From contig JAHDVF020001313.1 of NCBI GenBank assembly GCA_022606425.2, forward strand, positions 310,001-374,000: DNA of 64,000 nucleotides. The letters are read 5' to 3'. The translations under genes were made by a program, and so were the position numbers. This document shows, one piece after another, positions 27,801 through 42,800 of this stretch; the stretch's first letter is position 1, and every line of letters begins with the position of its first letter. The DNA comes from Lepidostoma basale. Taxonomy: Eukaryota > Arthropoda > Insecta > Trichoptera > Lepidostomatidae. The notes below the pieces were generated by a model. That model worked only from the letters and a program-made list of their open reading frames with translations. It was not told where the DNA came from and ran no database searches.

Positions 27801-30800
27801 GACAACAGGGCGACGCAACTACGAGGGAAGGATGACCTGAACTGACATGTCGGAATAGCATGGATGCAGTCTGAACAAGACAGAGTGACGTGGAAGTAAA
27901 TGGAGGAGGCCTTTGTCCAGGAGTGGACTGTAATAGGCTGAAGGAGAAGAAGAATCGTAAAAAGTATAGTAGTCAATATTTACTTGATTGGTATTAAAAT
28001 ATTATATATTGTTAGATTACATATAATATATTAACTAACATTTTGATATGTACATAACACGTGGTTATTACAAAGGTGATAAGTTCTTTAAACATAAAAC
28101 AAAAAAATATATAAAAAACCGTTTATTGTAACATAACATGTTATGTTAAGTAGTACGGGTGGCATCTTTAGGGTGAAGATAAAACTACACTATATTATTC
28201 AATTACTTTACATCTTTACAAAGTTATTGGCCCTTATGTTTAACACCAATAGGGATAAAACAAAACTACTTTCTGATACTTGGCACTTTTATAATGAATA
28301 GTTCTCAATTAAATTAGTCATTACGTTCTGATTCATCCACAGATTCTTCATTTCATTCTCGTAGGTCTCCAGGGTGTGCTTGACGTTCTCGTATTTCCTC
28401 AGCATGTCCACAGTGGCGGGCATCTCACGCAGCACGGGGTGAGTAGACACGCTTTCCACTTGCTCGGATAGATTGTACTTCAGGCACCGGCTCCATTTAA
28501 TGCGTCCTAAAATTCGATCGTTCACCATTCAATTTTAATACAATCACAAAAAGAACAGAAACTCCGAGTGATCCACAATATGCGATAGAGTCGGGTGGAG
28601 AAGGTGTGACAGAACTCTTAAGAACGGTAACTAGTAACATTAATTAATCTTTAGAACGCTAAGCAAACGTTACACTATCTGTCATCGCTATGCGGCATAT
28701 TCTTCGTAGACGCATTTTGAATAAAATGTCACTTTTATTGCGATATCTTCAGAGAAACCAAATAATTGCAATGAAATAATTGATTATATCAGTATCTTCT
28801 TCAAATATCAATTAATTAATAAACATTCACTGAGAACCTGGTCATAGAGGGTAAAGAATAAATAAAAAATGAAACTGGCGATTGTAGTAATAATATATTG
28901 CTAAAAATTAAATTATAAAACGCTGTTTTATTGGTACCACAATTTTTATTTTTTTATTTTTCGCGACAGATGTTTCGTCAAACTATGTTGATATCATTAG
29001 GTGTTAAAATATTTATTTAAACTGTTTAAAAAAATATTGTAACATCTGATGATGTCAACATTGGTTGACCATAAAAACGACGTTTAAAATTGAACAGTTA
29101 ATAATGTTGAAGTATCATAGTATTTCGGCCAAAACAATGATTAAGTAAATAAATTATTACATAAATATTTACATTGTTTTCAGCATGTTTATGTATAGAG
29201 ACCGTATAAATGATAACAGTCAAAACATATCAGCATTATCGATAGAGTAAAATGTTAAATTCATATCAAAACAGTATTATTATTCGAATTACCAAATTAA
29301 TCGTCAATTTCAATACTCATTTCAAGTATAGGCAAATAAAAAAACGACTTTTTTCATTTGTTTTTATTTGAAATGAGTTCTTGTGTTGAATACGATATTT
29401 TTCTACATTATATTATATATGAAAAAAAAGTTATTCAAACCCGCAATGGGTGGAAAGTTTCTCGGCACTGGTGGGTCGTCTTTTTGTTTCCTATAGAGCT
29501 TTAATATTCTTTCCACTTCACGTTCGCAGTACGCGAGAACTCTGTCGTATTTTTCTTCCAATTCCATCAAAGGTATTTTTTCACTTACCTACACACACAA
29601 TTAAACTGTTAAAAACATCATTTTAAACCAATTGTATTATGAAATAAGTTTTATGTCCTCCTTCTTACCTTCTCGAATCTAACCAAAAACTTAATTCCTT
29701 GAGGGGTCTCCCAGACGCTGGAAAAGTTGTTTTCTATGCAATTACCGATGCTTTCTTTCAAGGTATTTGTTTTCTCCATGAAGATTTCGTAATCTTGATC
29801 AAATTCGGCATTGCGATGGTCCAGATAGTCATATTGTTTCGTAGTAACTCCGGATTTGGCTTCCTCAAAAGTTTGCATGGCTTCTTCTAAGTCTAAATAA
29901 TTTAATGTCTTATTAGAAACATATCAGAGTAAATAAAATAAAATATACAGTGCATCATAATTTAAAGGAGGAGGGTTAGACCAAGAAAAAATATCAAGTA
30001 TTTAAAAAGGTTAATTGTATCTCAATAGAGACGAAGATGTAAAAAAAATTTTGGAAACAGAATATGGTAGTCGAGGCGTTTACAGGACTTACGACCTGTC
30101 ATTGGAAGGGTTAAGCGATCACTTTATGTTCACAACATTCCCCATTCCGCCCTTCGACCCTACGACCCTACGACCACCACGTCTGACAAATTTTTTGGAA
30201 CTTTTATATATGCTACTATGTTAAATAACTTCACATTTTTTAGGTCAATCTACACTAGCGCCATATATTAAGCCGCAATGGGTAAAAATCCAGTATTTGT
30301 CTACAAGTATTTGTATACATTCAAAAAACAAATTTAAAAAGGTTTTTTAAGAGATGCTTCAAGAACACAAAAATAATCGTTTTCTAACTACAGTGGAACC
30401 CCGGTAATCCGCCAAAAGTTTTGCAGGGCAGTGTCAAACTATCGAATTTGTCGGATTATAGAGTATTGCATAAGACCCCCCTATAGTCTGGGGAATTTTT
30501 TGGAAAAAGAGTACCTTGTAATCCGACAAATTACAGATCAAAATAATAAGATTCTATCTGAACTACAAATCATACTGCAAATGTAGTCGAATTTAGTAAA
30601 TTAAACAACACAATAGAGAGCTTACGTTTTATTATAAAATTAACGTCATTAATGCTATAGAACTTACAAAAAATAAAAAAAATTACTTTAAATTGGATAA
30701 TAATGGTGTAAAAACAAATGTACATACTAAAATTATCAAAAACCATGAGTAAAAATCATAATATGAACCAATCAATTTATGAAGCATGAAAATATTCATC

Positions 30801-33800
30801 AATATTTTTTTGTTTAACATTGTTGAAACGCGAGACCAAGACCTGTTCAATCATGCATTATGTACCTACATTAGTGAAGAGAGGCATGTCGGATTACAGA
30901 GGGCGCGGGATTAGACAGGGGCCGGATTACCGGGGGTCCACTGTATTGAAATCATATACTTGTTCATTGGTGATAATATTTAAATCTGATGACAACATTT
31001 GTTTAAGACTTTAAATTGTTAATCAATTGAACAAATGACCTATTAAATGATACGAAAATATATTTAAAAAACACACCTTCGCCCAATAGAAGACCCTCCA
31101 TTCGTTTCGCGAAGAGTTCCTTGTAATCATCCACTAGATCGAACATAGCTATGATCTTCCCCAGTCTCAAGCAGAAAGTATCAAACTTTCCAAACACATA
31201 ATTCTCCGAAAATCCGAAGGGCTGCTGGTCGGGCAGAAAGGGCTGCGACTTGATGATGGCGTATGTGGCCCTATAGGTCTGGTTCAAGCGGATGCAGCTG
31301 ATCATCTTCTCGCGTACTTGCGCCCTGTCCTGACTCCAGATGGTGTCCTTCCCGCGGCACGTGATGTACTGCTTGCATGTCTCTATCATTTGATTTGTTA
31401 TCTGAAATATAGTGAATACGTACATGAACATTTCATTCGTTAATGGCATATCAGAAAACGCGAGTATAAATTTCGGCCCTCTGGTGATACTCATGCCAAC
31501 GGAAAGCCATCATCCACTCCGCTAAGTGGAAACCAACGCAATAAACATCTTAATTCAAACAAAGCTAATAAATCATGATTCTTCTATTGTGCTCTCAGCG
31601 TTGTAATAAATCTGTTAATATTATATAGAGTATAAAACCAGTGACATGAAATTTAAGAAACAACTGAAGAATTTATTGTTCGGTAAGTCTTTTCCTTGGG
31701 GTAATTAATTTTACGAAATAAATTAATATTGTAGAAACAACTGCGAAACAACAGGTTATGTTTGATAAATGATCATAAAACAACTACACTTGAAAAACAC
31801 TGTATTTTCTCACCCATGTTTCCTCTTTTAACAAACATGAATCAGACTATGCACTTCTTCCTCTGTATATATATTTTTTTAATGTTTTTCACAAATATTT
31901 ATATTTCTTCTATATTCGCCATACTTTGTGTTATTATGATGCTTTATTTCTCTTTTGCTTTTTTATCTTTGTATATACAACACTTATATTAAAAAAATAA
32001 AATTACATAGACATGTTTCGGACAACCAGTCCTTCTGCAGTGGTAAATATTATAAAGATACATATTTAAAATATTATAAAATTGTTTACATGATCTGACA
32101 GATGTTATACAAATTTATTTTTGAACGTTTATCTTTTGTCATAACAAATATAATATTATGATTCAATTTCAAATTTTAAATAATAATTTCAAGTTTTTAT
32201 TAGTTTTCAGGTAACTACTTATAACAAAGGAAATAAATCAAAGATTGGACTTGACGTTAAATTTATTTGATTATTTATAATATTTTCTTTATTTTTAATT
32301 TCTAAAATTTCGATATTGCTCAAAGTTATATTTCTATTATTAACATTCAAAATTTCAACGCCAACCAGGTGGTGGTCTAGGGGATAGAACGCTTGGCTCC
32401 TGATCCAGGGGACATGGGTTCAAGCCTGGACACGACCAGATTCCTTCTTCATAATAATGAGCTATTTTCTGCTCACATTGAAGATTGTAAAATAAATTCT
32501 AATATCATTGATGTAAATCCTTGATATTAGTCTTTTTAAAAAAAAAAAAAAAACGTTGTATATGAAAAAGAAAAAGAGAAATAATTCATATTTCTATTGC
32601 ATTGCATTTCCAGTGACGTATTGAAAATTTATTGTTTTCTTTAAGAAGTCAAATATTATATAAACAAAGAATTAAGGAGTTAGCTTCCATGGCGGTAAAC
32701 ATCATCGCTTTTCTATCTTCTTCTTTTACAAACTATTTACTTCGCCCCTTTCACTTTAATATAATACTCGTATATCTCAAAAACCACTGCAATGCGGAAA
32801 ATGATTAAATTTGAATATGTTTCTTACTTTGACCATTAGCGAAGATGTTCTTTCGGATGTGTTATAAAACTGCGATACGCTGTGGATGAGTCGGACGGTC
32901 TGGAGAAGGTTCAAGATAGAGTCGCGCATGCGCACAGGGGCGTCTAGGTACAGGGAGTGGCAGCACTTCTCCATGACTTGGATGAACTTGGCGTTGTCCC
33001 TCGCCTCGTTGTAGCAGAAGGTCATCTTGTGGTCCGTCTCCTTCCACAGCCTCAGCACCTTGGACTGGGCCGCCTGCAGGCAGGCCAGTGTCGTCTGCAC
33101 TTCCGCATCCTCGATAAAACAAACACTTCATTTACAATACATTATTTTCATATAAATAACTTTCGAATTTTTAAATTGGTATTATAATTTTATGTATTTT
33201 CAGCTGATTTTTATGTCGCAATAATCTTTTTTGATTCATAAGGTACATCGTCGTTTTATAGTTTTAAATTTTAAAATATTGGTAGTCCCCAAAACATGAG
33301 ACATTACTGACACCTAGGGACTCGAACATAATGACGTCACGAATGGCTAAGAAATCGGAAACCCTTAAATTTTAAGATTTTAAAACATAAAAATTACATT
33401 TGAAAACATGAATTCAATAAATACTCGTACTAACTAACTAACCACCACGCCGTCTCCCCGAAGGGGCAGGCAGAAAGAATGGACTGCCACACTTTTCTTT
33501 CCTGACATATTTCTCTCGCTTCCTCAACATTCATACATCGTGTTATGCACGCGCGTCGATTTCTCTGACTCCTCAGGTGGCCGACATTCAATTTTTGATT
33601 TATTTGATCGTGCCACGTTTTCCTCGGTCTTCCTCTATTTCTGGTTCCATTTAGATCGTTAACATATAATTTTTATACCAATCTTTCTTCATTCATTCTT
33701 TCCATATGTCCAAACCATCTTAATGATCCTTTCATTATTTTGTTCATAACACCATCATTCGCACCGCATTCACTTCTTATATTTTCATTCGACACTATCA

Positions 33801-36800
33801 TACACAGAGTATCCACGCATTCGTCTAAGAGATCTCATTTCTACTGCATTTATTCTACTTTCATCCTTCTTTTGCCAGTTCCATGCTACGCTTCCATACA
33901 TAAGGGTCGGTAGAAGAACACCATTGTGCACTACCATTCTAGGTTCTTTGGATAGGTTATTGATTGCGATGACTACTTTAAGTATAATAAATACCATTCA
34001 ATAAATACCATTAGAATAAAATAATTATGATTATCCAGAAATAAAGAGTAATATCGCACGCTTAATAGTAAACTGACCGATTATGGTTTAGGTCACAATT
34101 GAGTTAACATTAGACAGAGGCTTGTGTTAACGCTATCCATCGTTTCGCGTTAAAATTAAGTCAAAATTCCGCCAATTGACCTCCATTACACTATATCGGT
34201 CTTTTTCATTTGTACGTGTTTTTCGACTTTTTTGTCAAAACACCGACTCATGTCAGATTGAGCAAAACTTGCTTTTTTGAGTTAAGCCAGTGTTCTTTTA
34301 AGCGTGCGATATTTTAAATGACGATTTAACACAATCTGTTTGGTTAACATGAATATGGTTTCCCCTAAAATAGCAAATAAAATATTTTTAAAAACGATAA
34401 AAAAATATCTGACTTGTAATCAGAGAATATTGTTTCGTATGACGTCACTCTCCAGGTTGTGATTATTAGATTGATATAATTAATATGAACATTGTTTAAA
34501 ACATATGTAGGTACCTGTAGATGGGACACTAATTGTGAAAACTGTGCTCCCCGCTTCTTCCAATACTCGAGCTCATCTTGAGGACCGCTAGAGTCCACTT
34601 CGCGCCTCAGTTGCTCACTTTCCATAAGAACCTTTACAGAACACAAAAAGTTTATTGTCATCTACTAACAAACATATGCTTTCAAATTAAATACCATAGA
34701 TTTGTGCCAAAACTGGATAATTTTATTGAATATGTTAAATTTATTTATTAATATAAAGCAATTTAATTTTTTTCGAGTATTGTGTATATTTTTCTCGATA
34801 ACTTTAATGTAGATAAAATTAATTCGTCATATTTCGTATAAATGATGAAAAAAAATATCTGTTGAAATTTATAATCTTTTATAACTTTAAATTCATTTGG
34901 TACATCTAAAAATGTTAGTTAAAGGTAATATTTCTGTTTCTTTCTCGACAAAAGTTCTGTTCCTTTTGCCAGCATTGTAAATAAACACATAAAAGGAAAA
35001 AGCATTTCAAGATGTAACATTACAGGAAATAGCATTTCAAGAAATAACATTTGAGGAAATAACATTTCAACATATCTTATGTGAACATCTCTGTAGCCCA
35101 AATCACGAAATATTGATCGGGCAGTACTTTATATTGGGTTGATGCAAAAGTTTTGACGTTTTTTTAATAAAATAAAACGTTAAATTGCGTTTTAGAAATT
35201 CAAAATACACAATACCCTAGCAATGAGGTTCGCAACCCATCACACCGCGTCTCCCGCGGGGCGAAAAGAGAAGGATGGAATGCAGCATCCGTAAAAGTGT
35301 GACAGTCCATTCTTTCTGCCTACCCTTTCGGGGAGACGGCGTGATGGTTAGTTAGTTAGTTAGTTATTTGTTATTTGGTTGTTATCCAGCCTTGGAAATT
35401 ATTAATGGGGCTTTTCCAGATATAGACCAATATCTTGTTCGTGTTATGTTATTATACGCAACCCATTTCTGATATCCTGTTACCAATCCATGCAAAAACG
35501 GCCCGTGCTTTTGTCTAGCACCCAAAGCATGTTGAAATACGATCCAATAAATTGGCAGTCGATAATTAATGAGGAATCCAAACGTCGTACCACGAAACCA
35601 TCCCTATTCGTTTCTAATGTCTCAAAACAGTTGATTGGTTGACTCCTATCATCAACGCGATTTTCACTAATGGTTAGACGTGGATCGGTGTCAATTGTGA
35701 TTTTAATTGTAGTTAGACTTCAAAGACCGCCCGGCCCGTGGTTGTTGAATTAGTGAAAATCTCCATATCGGAATTTTGTAAACCATCTTGGTGTTAGTCA
35801 AACTTTGATGACATCTGCTCCATACGCATCGCAAGTGATTTTGGTTGCCACAGTCGCACTATTGTCTTTACGGAATTCATACAGTAAACAATGACGTAAA
35901 TGCACGTTTTTGATCGAATTTTGAAAAAATATAAGGGAAAAGAAAAAATGTACCCTGGCCGGGCCAAAACTGAATAGAAATTAGAAGGGAAGCATTCTTT
36001 GCCCAATTAAATCATTTTAAAACAGTACTTATTCATCAGTTCCGTGAAAAAATATCGCTGGGATTTACCTCCATGACGCGCTTAATCCAAACCGTAACCC
36101 GCTCTTCCAGGATTGCAACCTCATCCGGTTTCTTGGCCATGGCTTTAATGCTCTCCGGACCATCCAAGTTTCGCGTTAAAATTCTTCCATCGTCGAAAAT
36201 ATTTTTTTCGTCGCAAACTTCTTCACAAACTGAAAACGATTATTATGAATTATGCAAACAAATATATAATGTATATTTTTATGTGTATATTACTTCTACT
36301 AAAACATCAACATTCTTTATTTTACGAAAACCAAATCATCACTAATCTTACAGCGCTACTTGGAACAGGTTCTCAAGTCTCCTCAGTCCTGTTCAAATTC
36401 CTTATATTCCGCAGCAAGGACAACTGCCTTCTGCCAACTCCCCGTTTCTTGCCATGATTATCAGCTGAAGGAGTTGGTATTTTTCTCCCCTTAGCACACG
36501 ACCCAAAATAGGAGACCTTTCAAACATTCACACTCGACAAAAGCTCTCTATTGACTCCGGTTCTCTATAGCACTCGTACGTTTGCTTTACTGACATCATC
36601 GGTCCACGGTTTACCGAGCATTCTCGAATATATCCACATCTCTAACTGGTTCATTCAATTATATCCTTGAGATAAACCCCTGCAAGGATACATACATTGT
36701 AATTGAAACCAATAAAGAAAAAAAAGGTTCATTACATTCACTTTCAGAGTCCAAGGCAATAATTAGAAAATTAAATAATTTTATTTTTAATACTTTTATA

Positions 36801-39800
36801 CCTTGTTTTTACAGCAGTTTACTGTTTGTTGTTTTATTGTTTTTGTAACCCTTACTTAATAATGTGTCGTAATAACAAATAAATTATTTTTAATACTCGG
36901 TTTGTTCTCATTGAAATAAAGATGCTGAGGTGGGGCACCGGGGTTGCTAAAAAATAGCACATCAGAGGTAGCGTCGTTCCCGTGGCGGAAAAGGCTAGGG
37001 ACGTATGTGGTGGTACGGCTATGTGAGCAGAAGGTACGATGACTACATCACCCACAGGGGCCTGCAACTGGAAGATGGATGGAAGGGACCGGGTCGGCTT
37101 TCTACAACGTGGAAACAATTAGGAACAACCTGAGGGTGCTGGGACTGGACAGCCAGATGACCCAGGATCGCGAGACTTGGCGGAGCCGTATTGGGAGAGC
37201 CGACTCCAAATAACGGGAAATGGCCAGGCGAAAGAAGACTTGGTTAGATTTCATTAGGCTGACTTTTTCTATACTTTTATTGTATTATGCTCAGGATTTA
37301 AGTTAACAGAAGTCTCACCTTTTAACGCGCTGCAAAAAGACCTTAGTCCCGGTAAAAGCTGGTTCTTCACCATGGGGCACTTGCCCTCCTCGTCGTCCTC
37401 CGCGGCTGGGTGTGCTAGTGCCTCCATGTACACGCACTCCATGATGCGCTCGATACCCGTCACCATCCCCACGGTGCCCGCGTCCAAGATGCCGCAGTAC
37501 CTGGAACCCGAATCTGGCGTGATTCGCTCGCCTCCAATAGACTTTCTTCTAAATTACTGAACCAGTAATCAAATTAAACTTTCAATTCACGAATGACGAA
37601 AGTTCGTGATCTTAGGTTATTCCCTAACAAAGATTACACGACCATCAATAAAACACTAAAGATTTGAATGTCTACACGTATTTACCAGCTGTACTAAAAT
37701 TATTGTTAAATTAATAGCAATGAACACGCAAAATGAGACGATAACAAACTTAAATTAATATCAACCAAATCGATGAATATAATAGGGCTTACGAATAAAT
37801 CAAATGTTTTCATTTTATTGTAGCATCGCATTTGCCATCGTTATGTAATTAGTAATCACAGTCAAATTTATGCAAATTGTAATACCGATATTAGTTTTTA
37901 TGGCCTTAAGTAAAGTATATAAGAATAAAGTCGAATAACTCAGTACGCATAACATTACGAATAGTAAAATAACAAATTAATTCAATAAAACGATGTTTTT
38001 TTTAATAACTACTTTCACTTTTTTTCTTTATTTCGACAGCGACCGGTGTCGAAATAACCAGGCTAACTAGCATCGACAGCTTCGTCACCTGGAAACAGTC
38101 TGTTGTCTAATCTGGCGAAACCGGTTGCAGTCGAAATAAAGAAAAAAACTAGAAGTTAAAATAAACATTATTTTGTTTAATATTTTTTTAAAAGGAACTT
38201 TCATCAAGAGATTTCAGTAAAATCATTAGATTATTCTAAAATAACAATTATTCGCACGAACCCAAATATGTAATAAGTCTAATGCGTATAAGATTCACGT
38301 ACAAATCTTTTTGGAATCCTTCTTCGGGCAGCTGCTTACTGATACTGATCCGGAACATGTAGATGCAGACTCCGGTGAAGGGGCAGTCCCAGCCGTCAGA
38401 CAGGAAGAGTTTCTTCTTCGTGGGCAGCGGTTGGGCGGGCGCCGCCCTGGCGGGCTGGGCAGCCGTTCGCCCTCCGCCCGAAGCTTTGGCCGGCCCTTCG
38501 CCTGCCGGCAGTGGCTCGTTCTCGCACATATCCTGGTAGAACCAGATCAGCTTGTTGCGCATGTGCGGCAAGAAGATTTGATTTATTTCGTCCAACTGGA
38601 ATTCATACGAGTATTACAAAAAAATATAATATCTCACACCTTGAAACAATTACGAGTATCATACATAACTTATTTTGTAGAATTAGACATATATAACAAA
38701 TATTTGTCATAAACATTAAAATCATATCAATAGTTATTTGGTATAATATCTATTGATACATAAAAGAAAAAGAAAAATTATTCTAAAACAGACTTCGGAA
38801 AGGGATATATTTTGCTAAGCGGCTTTGGGAACCAGTTACAGAATGGGAACCATATTTTTGAACGTTAATCTATTTGGGAACCATCTTTAATATATTATTA
38901 TCTAACTGGGATCCATAACCAAGGAAAAATGGAGAAATATATCGAATGACAGGTTGGTGCTAGAAGCAAAAAGAATTGTGCATTCAAAGTCGTCACTGCA
39001 AATTGAAATGTTGATTGAAGTAAAGATAGTATAAAATAGTGGTGTTGTAGTACCAGCACTTATGTATGGAAGTGAACATATGCATTTACCTTACATAAAT
39101 TCAAAATAAAATATGATTGCTATCATTTCCCACATTATAGGTCCCGGGTTCGATTCCCGGCGATAACAGTGGGAAAAAAAGCTCATGCTATATTTATTCT
39201 AGTAGAATACATGTGACAATAAAAATGGCGGTAGAATAGCTACCTATCACAAGTCATGAGAATTAATAGCTTAAATGTTGTATACAGTTATTTTGTTCAT
39301 AAAACCTATTGTATACAGAAATAAGGAAAGCAAAGCGAATCTATCATATTAAAGGCCCTTGCGGCATCCCAAAAACCAGCAAAGATGCCTAGAAAAATAT
39401 TAATGTTGTTATTTTAAATTTTATGGTAGAAGCTCATTGTAAAAAATGAAAATAAAATAAAATATTCAAAATTTATTTTTAGTATATATTTATTTAAATT
39501 ACACTTAGGTTTATGGCTTCAACCGATATGGCCAGCTCGCTCGTGCAAAAATAGAAACTTATAAAAAAACGTCATTAAAAATATTATTGTAATGGTAGAA
39601 GTAAATATATATAAAGCTATAAGTTGAATAAAAGGTGAGGGAAAATGTATGGATATCTCACCATGTTGCCTTCGAAGACGTGGTCCATGATCTCGTGCCG
39701 CGGGAGGCCCGTCCCATCGATGAGCAGCTGGAAGGTGAACTCCAGCCGGGGGTCCATCTCCCCTCTCCGAGCCTTCCTCTCGCATTCCTCTCTTCTTTTC

Positions 39801-42800
39801 TGCACACCAATACACAATATATTCTCGTATGAAGCATTCACTTTGTGGTAAGACATTTAAAAAAAAATATATTTAAAACAAAACAGAATTAAAAACACTG
39901 CACTTTGTTTTTCACCACTATGCGGTTATTTTAATTGCCGACTAGTTTCGCTTGTACCCAAGCTTCCTCGGGGCTTCGTAATAACCCGTTATTACGAAGC
40001 CCTGGGGAAAGTTGGGTACAAGCGAAACTAGTCGGCAATTAAAATAACCGCATAGTGGTGAAAAACAAAGTGCAATGTTTTTATTTCTATTTTATTTTAA
40101 ATATAAGTAATTAAAAAAATTTACAATATATTCTAAATGATCAAAATAAAAATTCTGTTTTCTTTCATTATTTTGGTGTTATAATGAATATTTCTCGGAA
40201 AATTAAGATGTGCAAGAGTCGATTAAGCTTAATTTTTTCCGCATCTCTCGCACTCCCAAATCTCTAGATCTCTTTAGTCAACTTTCACGACGAGTAGAAA
40301 AAATCTTTTTATTATTTTTTTTACGTATACAACAGGTCGCTTGAACCCAATTACTGTATACAATTAGTTTTTAGCTTATATAATTATTCTCGTTACATGT
40401 AATATGTAGCTAATCTATTGCTATTTTATTGTCACGAGAATTCTACACCAGACCAAAGACAGTGTGACAATCACACTGCCTTTGCCGGGAATCGAACCCG
40501 GAACCTTCGATATGGCAGCCAGAGCTCTTACCACTCTTCCACGAAGGTCGTCTTATGAGTACCGACATGAAAACGAAGATGAATAATATACATAACACCA
40601 AATTCTCTTTCATTTGACAAAACGATAAACTGAAGCATTTATTAAAACGATAATAAAGGTGGCAATTCAATCTGAACGTCATATTTATTGTTTCTTAAAC
40701 AATGATGTAAAACTCCGTATATAAGTTTTTTTAGAAAACTTATTATAATTTATGGGAATGACATAGACAAGCGAAACATGTCATTCCCATAAGTTATAAT
40801 AACACTTCTAGAAATTAAACGTTTTTATTCGTATTAATGATTTAAATGTCATTTGTTTTGTGATTATGGATATATTTTTTTTATTTTTCAACACGTTTAT
40901 CGCTTTATTCCTTTTAAAAAATCGTGAGAATAATTTGAAATGTTCATGATATTAATGTTAATAATTGAAATTTCTCGATAGAAATTCGTTGTATAATTTT
41001 ATTTTTTTATTAAATGTATTTAGTGTTATTCCACTTGTTTTTTTGTTTCAGCCGATTCTGACAGCTCGTGGCCATCTTTTGTTTACGTGACAGCGAACTG
41101 TCGAAACCATTTGAAAATAAAAACTGAGCTTGTATTGTAAAAAAATCGAGTTATTTGAAATTGTTTTATTTTTGTAACTCTTTGTGGAAGATTTTTATTT
41201 ATTAATTAAGTCCATTGAATCTTTCACTAGCTAATTTTTCGATTCATAGTCATTTACCATTAATAGGTCCATGAGGTCTTCATCAGAATCATCGCTCGAG
41301 TCCGACGCATTAACACCGTGGACAAACATCGCGAAATATTTTCAGTTAATATATTTTTTTTTAAATAACGTTTTATATTTATACTTGTTTGATTTTTACT
41401 GTGCAGTTCACTTTTATGCTGATAAAATATTATTATTAAAATGTAAATTAATTATGAAAATATGTGTAATCCCAAATATACACTAATTAAAAACACAACT
41501 TTTTTTTTTATTTAAAAGTATTATTTTTTATAATTGCACTTAAAAAATACACAAAGTTAATTATATTTTTTTTTAATCATTTGTTTTAAATGAATTTCCA
41601 ATAAATAAAATTAAAAAAAGAAGTGTCTAAATTTGAAAGTCTCTGAGATGAATTGCTAAAATTAATAAGTTTATTATTGGCAATTGAGTAAGGGTCTCTC
41701 AAATTGCATCGCTGACGAGCTGAAGCGGTCTGAAGAACTACTGAGGAAGTCTCGCGAGGGAGGAACAAAGTTAGTTAGTGTCATCGTGTGAATGGCAGCC
41801 GCGGGGCCGGCGGCAGGCAGGCTAGGGGTGGCCCGAAAAATCGAATCAAAATCGAGTTGTCTTCTTCTTCTACTACTACTTTATTTTGGACTGAAACTAA
41901 CTAACTAACCATCACGCCGTTTCCCTGGAGGGGTAGGCAGAGAGGATGGATCGCCACATTGTTCTATCCTGGCATAATTCTTGCGCCTCTTCTACATTCA
42001 CACATCGTGATATGCACGCTCGTCGATTGTTTCTACTTCGAACTTGGCCGTCTTTCAGTAATTGATTAATCTGGTCATGCCATGTCTTCCTTGGCCTTCC
42101 TCGACTTCTTTTCCCATTCACACTACTTGTATACGTATATCTTTTTAACCATTCTTCCCTCATCCATTCGTTCCATATTTCCTAAACATCTTAGTGACCC
42201 TTTCTTAATTTTATTTATCACGCATTCATCCGCCTTACATTCCTTTCTTACTTCATCATTAGATATTCTATTATACATTGTTTTTCCGCACATTCTTCTT
42301 AGTTACCTCATTTATACGACATTTATCCTACTTTCATCCTTCTTCTGCCAACTCCAAGCTTCACTTCCATACATAAGGGTCGGGACTGTGTTATTTCGGC
42401 ATTTTTCTTGTGAATGCTAGAATACAATACCCTTTGAACTGAGGAGGGAAGGATCTGCAATAACGCTTTTTTTCAAGCTGATTCGGGGCTCTATTGAGAA
42501 CCCCTATGCTCTGGAGCAAATAGGTATTTTTGTTCCTGATAGTTACTGTTCTCTGCTCCATCATGCAGAACCAACCTGCCTTTGGTGATGCCAGTAGGAA
42601 GAGCAATTCGGGCGTTAAATCTAATCATCTCAGATTTGGACATTTTTAGTGTCAGTGAGGTGGTGTTGATTAAAAATATATTACAAATTCTGGAAAGAGT
42701 GCTGCCTCTGATATCTTATCACTCTTTCAGAACACACTATCTCCACATGGTCTATCCAGTAACTTTTGTTCTTTCTCATCACACAACATCTTCAACAGCG

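Noticed and set aside
32366..32440. Possible tRNA gene
   Set aside because: Same reasoning: part of SINE 1, repeated at 16806 and 26205, without an acceptor stem.
36852..37118. 88-codon minus frame
   Set aside because: Opposite strand of a LINE C-terminal fragment (family G).
38311..38712. 133-codon plus-strand open frame
   Set aside because: Shadow of dynein exon 3, again due to GC-rich codon use.
40488..40555. Possible tRNA gene (A and B boxes)
   Set aside because: No acceptor-stem pairing and the sequence continues into a repeated SINE body found elsewhere in the window.
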